Positions 5,494 to 8,840 of a stretch of DNA of 8,840 bases are shown piece after piece. Source of the DNA: Marinosulfonomonas sp. GTDB taxonomy: Bacteria > Pseudomonadota > Alphaproteobacteria > Rhodobacterales > Rhodobacteraceae. Each line of letters starts with the position of its first letter. Within the stretch, counting starts at the first letter, position 1. Under the pieces are notes generated by a model. The model did no database searches, was not told where the DNA came from, and saw only the letters and a list, made by a program, of their open reading frames with translations. The DNA is taken from the NCBI GenBank assembly GCA_022712735.1, contig JAFLKA010000016.1, positions 1-8,840 of the forward strand, written 5' to 3'. The translations under genes were made by a program, and so were the position numbers.

Positions 5494-5922
5494 ATGGCTA
5501 TGAAAATCAGACTCGCTCGCGGCGGTTCCAAAAAGCGCCCCTTTTACCGTATCGTTGCGGCCGACAGCCGTATGCCCCGCGATGGTCGCTATGTTGAAAA
5601 ACTGGGCACATACAACCCGTTGCTGCCCAAAGATTCCGAAGACCGCGTGAAAATGGATATGGACCGCGTTAAGCATTGGCTCGGTGAAGGCGCTCAGCCA
5701 ACCGACCGTATTGCTCGTATGCTGGAAGCTGCTGGAATCCTTGAGAAAAAGACCCGCAGCAACCCGAAAAAAGGCACGCCAGGCGAAAAAGCCGTGGCCC
5801 GCGCCGAAGAGAAAGCCGAGAAGGCCGCTGCCCCTGTTGAAGAGGCACCAGTTGAAGAAGTAGCCGCCGCAGAAGCACCTGCTGAAGAGGCCGCTAAAGA
5901 AGAAGAAAAACCTGCTGAGTAA
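5494..5922 (+). CDS. rpsP: 30S ribosomal protein bS16
   Basis: The start ATG 5494 follows AGGAGA (5480-5485). The first 80 or so residues are classic bS16: [21 protein letters not shown] (1-21), [18 protein letters not shown] (25-42), and the helix with [13 protein letters not shown]. The protein binds 16S rRNA and is needed for ordered assembly of the small subunit. At 142 residues it is longer than the E. coli protein (82). The extra part, from about residue 85, is an Ala/Glu/Lys/Pro-rich low-complexity tail (repeated EEAPVEE / AEAPAEE units), which is common in alphaproteobacteria and probably disordered. rpsP, rimM and trmD are normally neighbours, which fits the region. Hairpins lie before the gene and over its stop codon. 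Confidence 0.98.
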   Translation: MAMKIRLARGGSKKRPFYRIVAADSRMPRDGRYVEKLGTYNPLLPKDSEDRVKMDMDRVKHWLGEGAQPTDRIARMLEAAGILEKKTRSNPKKGTPGEKAVARAEEKAEKAAAPVEEAPVEEVAAAEAPAEEAAKEEEKPAE

Positions 5923-5930
5923 TCAGCGGG
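5911..5930 (+). promoter_or_regulatory. Hairpin with GUAA loop over the rpsP stop codon
   Basis: CCTGCTGA (5911-5918) pairs with TCAGCGGG (5923-5930): eight pairs including one G-U. The loop is GUAA, a stable GNRA tetraloop, and contains most of the stop codon TAA (5920-5922). An A-rich run precedes it. What follows (TTAGGTTCAC) is not a T run, so the likely role is 3'-end stabilisation, processing or partial attenuation between rpsP and bluB rather than full intrinsic termination. Confidence 0.45.
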
Positions 5931-5942
5931 TTAGGTTCACTC

Positions 5943-6572
5943 ATGCCTGATTTTTCCGATCAGTTCCGGCAAGAGTTTACCCAGCTATTGCGCTGGCGGC
6001 GTGACGTGCGCCACTTTCGCACTGACCCTGTCGAGGGCGCTTTGGTTGATCGTTGTTTATCGACGTTCAATCTGGCGCCCTCTGTCGGCCTATCCGAGCC
6101 GTGGCGGATTGTTCGGGTGACTTCCCAAACTGCACGCGATGCTGCCACAGCCAATTTCGAGGCCGCCAATGCCGAGGCCCTCAAAGGCTATTCAGGCGAA
6201 AAAGCCCAATTATATTCAGGACTTAAGTTAAGCGGCATGCGCGATGCCCCCGTCCAGTTGGCAATCTTTTGCGATGACGAAACCACCAAAGGCCAAGGGT
6301 TAGGCGCCGCCACCATGCCCGAAATGCGCCGCTATTCCGTGGTCGCCGCCATCACCCAGTTCTGGCTTGCCGCCCGCTCCGAGGGCCTTGGCGTTGGCTG
6401 GGTTTCCATCCTTGATCCTACCCGCCTAACCCGTGATCTGGACGTACCGATGGGCTGGACCCTGATCGCTTATCTTTGCGTTGGCTGGCCGCAAGATGTT
6501 AAAACCACCCCAACATTACAATCCGTCGGCTGGGAAACCCGCAGTTCGACCCTAGAGATATTGGAACGCTGA
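5943..6572 (+). CDS. bluB: 5,6-dimethylbenzimidazole synthase BluB
   Basis: This 209-residue protein of the nitroreductase-like fold cleaves FMNH2 with O2 to give 5,6-dimethylbenzimidazole, the lower axial ligand of vitamin B12. Diagnostic segments in order: RWRRDVRHF (17-25), APSVGLSEPWRIVRV (45-59), YSGLKLSGMRDAPVQLAIFCD (91-111), TMPEMRRYSVVAAI (124-137) and GLGVGWVSIL (148-157). The two residues reported as essential in the Sinorhizobium enzyme (Asp32 and Ser167) correspond here to Asp21 in RRDVRHF and Ser155 in GWVSIL, so the enzyme should be active. It starts 20 bases after rpsP with only a weak ribosome binding site (AGG near 5933). Its TGA is immediately followed by the rimM ATG. No other cobalamin gene is in the window, which makes the site unusual for bluB. 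Confidence 0.93.
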   Translation: MPDFSDQFRQEFTQLLRWRRDVRHFRTDPVEGALVDRCLSTFNLAPSVGLSEPWRIVRVTSQTARDAATANFEAANAEALKGYSGEKAQLYSGLKLSGMRDAPVQLAIFCDDETTKGQGLGAATMPEMRRYSVVAAITQFWLAARSEGLGVGWVSILDPTRLTRDLDVPMGWTLIAYLCVGWPQDVKTTPTLQSVGWETRSSTLEILER

Positions 6573-7082
6573 ATGACAGCAACAGATCACATCTGTGTCG
6601 GGGCTTTTTCCGGCTCTTACGGCGTCAACGGCGAGGTTCGCCTGAAAAGTTTCTGCGCCGACCCCGAAGCCATCGCCAACTACTCGCCCCTGACCAGCGA
6701 GGACGGCAAGCGCAGCTTTGCCATTACCCTGACCCGCAGCATCAAAGGCGCACTTGTGACCAAGGTCGAGGGCATCACCAACAAGGAAGAGGCCGACGCG
6801 CTGAAGGGCATTCGTCTGTTTGCCAACCGCACCCAATTGCCCGCCCTGCCGGACGACGAGTTTTACCACGCCGACCTGATCGGCCTGACGGTTCTGGACA
6901 CCGGCGGCACGGTTTTGGGCAAGGTTCAAGCGGTGCAAAACCACGGGGCCAGTGACCTGCTGGAAATCACAGTTGAAGGCAGCAGCGCCACCATCCTGCT
7001 GCCATTCACCAACGAGGTGATCCCGACCGTTGATCTGACCGCTGGCCGCATCATTGCCGATCCGCCCGAGGGGGCCCTCTAG
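6573..7082 (+). CDS. rimM: 16S rRNA processing / ribosome maturation factor RimM
   Basis: This 169-residue factor binds uS19 and helps mature the 3' (head) domain of the 30S subunit. The N-terminal RimM domain (about 7-87) shows [18 protein letters not shown] (10-27) and the [11 protein letters not shown] segment (73-83). A PRC-barrel domain (about 96-165) follows, opening with [11 protein letters not shown] (95-105) and carrying GASDLLEI (125-132) and [13 protein letters not shown] (143-155). Size and motifs are standard for alphaproteobacteria. The ATG touches the bluB stop (TGAATG), with no clear ribosome binding site of its own, so translation is likely coupled to bluB. The usual partner trmD lies about 1.6 kb away on the same strand, past a VOC gene and an inverted kinase-like gene. 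Confidence 0.97.
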   Translation: MTATDHICVGAFSGSYGVNGEVRLKSFCADPEAIANYSPLTSEDGKRSFAITLTRSIKGALVTKVEGITNKEEADALKGIRLFANRTQLPALPDDEFYHADLIGLTVLDTGGTVLGKVQAVQNHGASDLLEITVEGSSATILLPFTNEVIPTVDLTAGRIIADPPEGAL

Positions 7083-7085
7083 AAA

Positions 7086-7526
7086 ATGGAAACCAGGCCT
7101 ACTCTCGTTCCTGAACTTGGCTGCCAAGATGTGCTGGCCAGCCTTCGGTTCTATACCAACGTTCTGGGGTTCCACATTCGTTATGATCGGCCCGAACAGG
7201 GGTTCTATTATCTGGAGCGTCAGGGTGCCGAGATCATGATCGAGCAGATGGACGAGGACAGTTGGATCGCGGGACAGGCAGTGCCGCCATTAGGTCGGGG
7301 AATGCATTTTCAAATCGGCACCACTGATCTGGCAGCCCTTTATGAAACATGCAAAGCCGCAAGCGCTGTGATCTTTCGCGATTGGGAGGAAGCATGGTAT
7401 CGGGCTGGCGATCACTATGTTGGTCAGGTGCAATTCATAGTTCAGGATCCAGATGGATACCTATTGCGGTTCGAGCAGGGATTGGGCAAACGCAAGGATC
7501 CACGCACCGGAAGGGTCGTCGGGTGA
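7086..7526 (+). CDS. VOC-fold protein, bleomycin-resistance / glyoxalase-like
   Basis: The gene starts three bases after rimM, with GAGGGGG (7068-7074) upstream. The 146-residue protein is one vicinal-oxygen-chelate unit of two beta-alpha-beta modules. The first has LVPELGCQDVLASLRFYTNVLGF (7-29), then FYYLERQGAEIMIEQ (40-54). The second has GRGMHFQIGTTDLAALY (70-86), then WYRAGDHYVGQVQFIVQDPDGYLLRFEQ (104-131). Candidate metal or ligand positions of the fold are Glu53, His74 and Glu130. Close relatives are annotated as bleomycin resistance proteins, which sequester the drug, or as glyoxalase-like lyases. Many such genes have no drug role, so the activity is open. It is probably the last gene of the ffh-to-rimM unit. 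It may be a later addition, because rimM usually leads directly to trmD. Confidence 0.85.
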   Translation: METRPTLVPELGCQDVLASLRFYTNVLGFHIRYDRPEQGFYYLERQGAEIMIEQMDEDSWIAGQAVPPLGRGMHFQIGTTDLAALYETCKAASAVIFRDWEEAWYRAGDHYVGQVQFIVQDPDGYLLRFEQGLGKRKDPRTGRVVG

Positions 7527-7560
7527 CGCGCGAAATCTGGCCGTATCATCGCCGATCCGT

Positions 7561-7593
7561 CTGTTGGGGAATACAGCTCATCGCCCCCCACAG
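7561..7593. terminator. Possible bidirectional terminator between the convergent VOC and phosphotransferase genes
   Basis: CTGTTGGGG (7561-7569) can pair with CCCCCCACAG (7584-7593): four pairs, a small internal loop, then four G-C pairs. It sits in the 76-base gap between two convergent genes, where a shared terminator is expected. The flanks are only partly T-rich, so the call rests mainly on position. Confidence 0.3.
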
Positions 7594-7602
7594 CTTTCCT
7601 GT

Positions 7603-8607
7603 TTAATCCGCACCACCGAACATGATCAGGCCCATCCGCAAAATCCCATGTAAGCGTTTTTGCGCAGTAGGTGAGCGTTCGGATTTTTCCTTGGGTATAG
7701 CAGACCATTCCATCAACAATTCAATTGGCAACAGATAGGTTAAGGCAGGATCGCCCCGATATTGCCCCCCATACCCTTGATAAAACGCATCCAGATCACC
7801 CGCGCTAAATGGCTCCGTGCCGTCCTTATCCAGATCATCATAAAAATACGTGCCGTACCGAATTAGGAATTTCGCCACATCATGAGCCGTGGGAACTTCG
7901 CGCATGGCACTGAAATCAATGCCATAAACCTCCTTGTTATCCAGCAGAAGATTGCGCAGATGCATATCGCCGTGGGTCGCCGAAACCCTGGTTTCCTGAC
8001 CCCTTATTGTTTCTGCAACAGCAGGGATTTTGGCGGCATATTCCAGAAATAAATCACGGCGCGGCACTTCCAGCTTGCGCGATTTAACCGCATCTTCGTG
8101 CCACGCCATGCTTTTCAGCATTGCATCAGGGTTGACCGGATTAAGGCGCACAAATGTATTTTGGTGAAAGGTCGAAATCCACGCGCCACAGCGCTCGAGT
8201 ATTTCATGACGATCCCCCAGCCCGATTGCAGCCAGATCAAGCAGCTCATGGGCCGGACGCCCGGGGGCAAACTCGATAATCTGGCTATGGGTTTTTGTAT
8301 CCGCGATTAATATATTGGGAATATGCAGATGATTTACATTTTGCATAGCCACATAGGCGCGTTTGTGGCCGTCGATTTCTGTCTGGAAATTCTTAGGCGA
8401 CCCTAAAGGATACTCCGCCTTGAAAATCAGGTTCTTAACGCCTTTACCGCTCAGTAAAATCACAATTCTAGAACTGCCGGGGGTTATACGCAGCTTGATG
8501 GTTTCCGGATCATAATTGGCTGGCGACAACCCAAGTTCCTGAATTAACCTTGGCCAGGTCGCATCCCCGATTGCCTGAATTGCGTCTGTATCATTCCATT
8601 CTGTCAC
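7603..8607 (-). CDS. Aminoglycoside phosphotransferase (APH) fold kinase-like protein
   Basis: The start is GTG (plus 8605-8607), with GAAAGG (8616-8621) eight bases before it on the minus strand. The 334-residue protein shows the APH/choline-kinase fold. LIFKAE (60-65) offers Lys63 for ATP binding, and IEFAPGRPAHELLDL (111-125) is the hinge. The catalytic loop HGDMHLRN (212-219) has Asp214 as base and Asn219 for metal. IDFSAM (230-235) has Asp231 in place of the DFG aspartate, followed by PTAHDVAKFLIRYG. All kinase-essential residues are present, so it should phosphorylate a small molecule or protein. It need not give antibiotic resistance; most chromosomal members act on sugars, amino alcohols or unknown metabolites. 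It lies opposite to its neighbours, between rimM and trmD, and appears inserted into a conserved operon. Its base composition is more AT-rich than the ribosomal genes beside it. Confidence 0.85.
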   Translation of the reverse strand: MTEWNDTDAIQAIGDATWPRLIQELGLSPANYDPETIKLRITPGSSRIVILLSGKGVKNLIFKAEYPLGSPKNFQTEIDGHKRAYVAMQNVNHLHIPNILIADTKTHSQIIEFAPGRPAHELLDLAAIGLGDRHEILERCGAWISTFHQNTFVRLNPVNPDAMLKSMAWHEDAVKSRKLEVPRRDLFLEYAAKIPAVAETIRGQETRVSATHGDMHLRNLLLDNKEVYGIDFSAMREVPTAHDVAKFLIRYGTYFYDDLDKDGTEPFSAGDLDAFYQGYGGQYRGDPALTYLLPIELLMEWSAIPKEKSERSPTAQKRLHGILRMGLIMFGGAD

Positions 8608-8654
8608 TCAAGCGGCCTTTCAATTTTGAACACGGCCAAATTCAGACGTTTTCA

Positions 8655-8660
8655 ATTATA
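8655..8660 (-). promoter_or_regulatory. Perfect -10 box (TATAAT) for the phosphotransferase gene
   Basis: On the minus strand the AT-rich gap reads TATAAT at 8655-8660, about 48 bases before the GTG start. No good -35 was found at 16-18 bases (TTCCAC or TTTCCA is the best), so an activator or an extended -10 may be needed. The same 76-base gap must also serve trmD in the other direction. Confidence 0.4.
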
Positions 8661-8683
8661 GTATCATTGGTTAAATAGTGGAA

Positions 8684-8840
8684 ATGAGCAAGCCAACCAA
8701 ATCACCCTCCTCTAAGTCACACGGCCGCAAAACCATTTCGGCCAGCATGCAGCCGCGTGACCTGATGGGCGAGACCCCGCAGTTGAAAAACGCGTGGCGG
8801 GTAAAAATCATCACGCTGTTCCCCGAGGCCTTCCCCGGTG
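8684..8840 (+). CDS. trmD: tRNA (guanine37-N1)-methyltransferase TrmD, N-terminal part (3' end outside window)
   Basis: The frame from ATG 8684 runs to the end of the window, giving 52 residues. It has a basic, Ser-rich extension (MSKPTKSPSSKSHGRK), then ISASMQPRDLMGETPQL, and then the true TrmD start WRVKIITLFPEAFPG (39-52), comparable to IISLFPEMF of E. coli. Such an N-terminal extension is typical of Rhodobacterales TrmD. The enzyme methylates G37 of tRNAs with SAM and so prevents frameshifts; its knot and active site lie beyond the window. An in-frame GTG at 8678 is an alternative start, and the ribosome binding site before either is poor. TrmD normally follows rimM directly. Here it starts after an inverted gene, so it probably has its own promoter in the gap before it. 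Confidence 0.93.
   Translation, partial: MSKPTKSPSSKSHGRKTISASMQPRDLMGETPQLKNAWRVKIITLFPEAFPG

Noticed and set aside
5421..5939. TAGGTTCA word at both ends of rpsP (5421 and 5932) as a direct repeat
   Set aside because: Eight bases twice in 500 is too short to separate from chance, and each copy is better explained by local context.
7349..7708. Overlapping frames in both directions at the end of the VOC gene
   Set aside because: They lack family features and overlap the VOC or phosphotransferase genes or their gap.
1..8840. CRISPR arrays, tRNA or rRNA genes, intact mobile elements
   Set aside because: No regularly spaced repeats, no tRNA-like cloverleaf with a T-loop consensus and no rRNA stretch were seen. 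The only mobile trace is the IS6 relic.

Overview
The window looks like the chromosome of an alphaproteobacterium, most likely of the Roseobacter/Rhodobacteraceae group. The evidence is the conserved neighbourhood ffh - chorismate mutase - rpsP - rimM - trmD, the Ala/Glu/Lys-rich tail on ribosomal protein bS16, the N-terminal extension of TrmD with its LFPEAFPG core, and the moderately high GC content of the coding regions. The taxon is inferred from family resemblance, not from a search.

Left part (1-1717): the window opens inside an FMN-dependent azoreductase-type gene (C-terminal 101 residues). A gene-poor stretch of about 370 bases follows, then a small exported Sel1-repeat protein (676-1056). 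Eight bases after its stop begins the decayed end of an IS6-family insertion sequence. It has a recognisable terminal inverted repeat and an antisense transposase C-terminus (1065 to about 1239). The rest, to 1717, holds no gene I can support.

Middle (1718-3051): a periplasmic di-heme peroxidase of the MauG/CcpA superfamily lies on the minus strand and diverges from ffh. The intergenic region carries a sigma70-like promoter pointing at ffh. Right after the predicted transcription start come three consecutive perfect hairpins (2942-3017). This structured ffh leader is the most interesting unexplained element in the window.

Right part (3052-8840): ffh, a GNAT acetyltransferase, an AroQ-type chorismate mutase, rpsP, bluB, rimM and a VOC/bleomycin-resistance-like gene run on the plus strand with very tight spacing (ATGA overlap, TGA-ATG junctions, short gaps). 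They are probably a mostly co-transcribed unit for protein targeting and ribosome maturation with metabolic passengers: aromatic amino-acid synthesis and the lower ligand of vitamin B12. A minus-strand aminoglycoside-phosphotransferase-fold gene (7603-8607) then separates rimM from trmD. These two are usually adjacent, so trmD, cut by the window end, seems to need its own promoter in the 76-base divergent gap.

Hairpins also mark both ends of rpsP: two before it, and one with a GUAA loop over its stop codon. They suggest that output of the highly expressed ribosomal protein is set apart from its neighbours at the RNA level. No tRNA, rRNA, CRISPR array or intact mobile element was seen.
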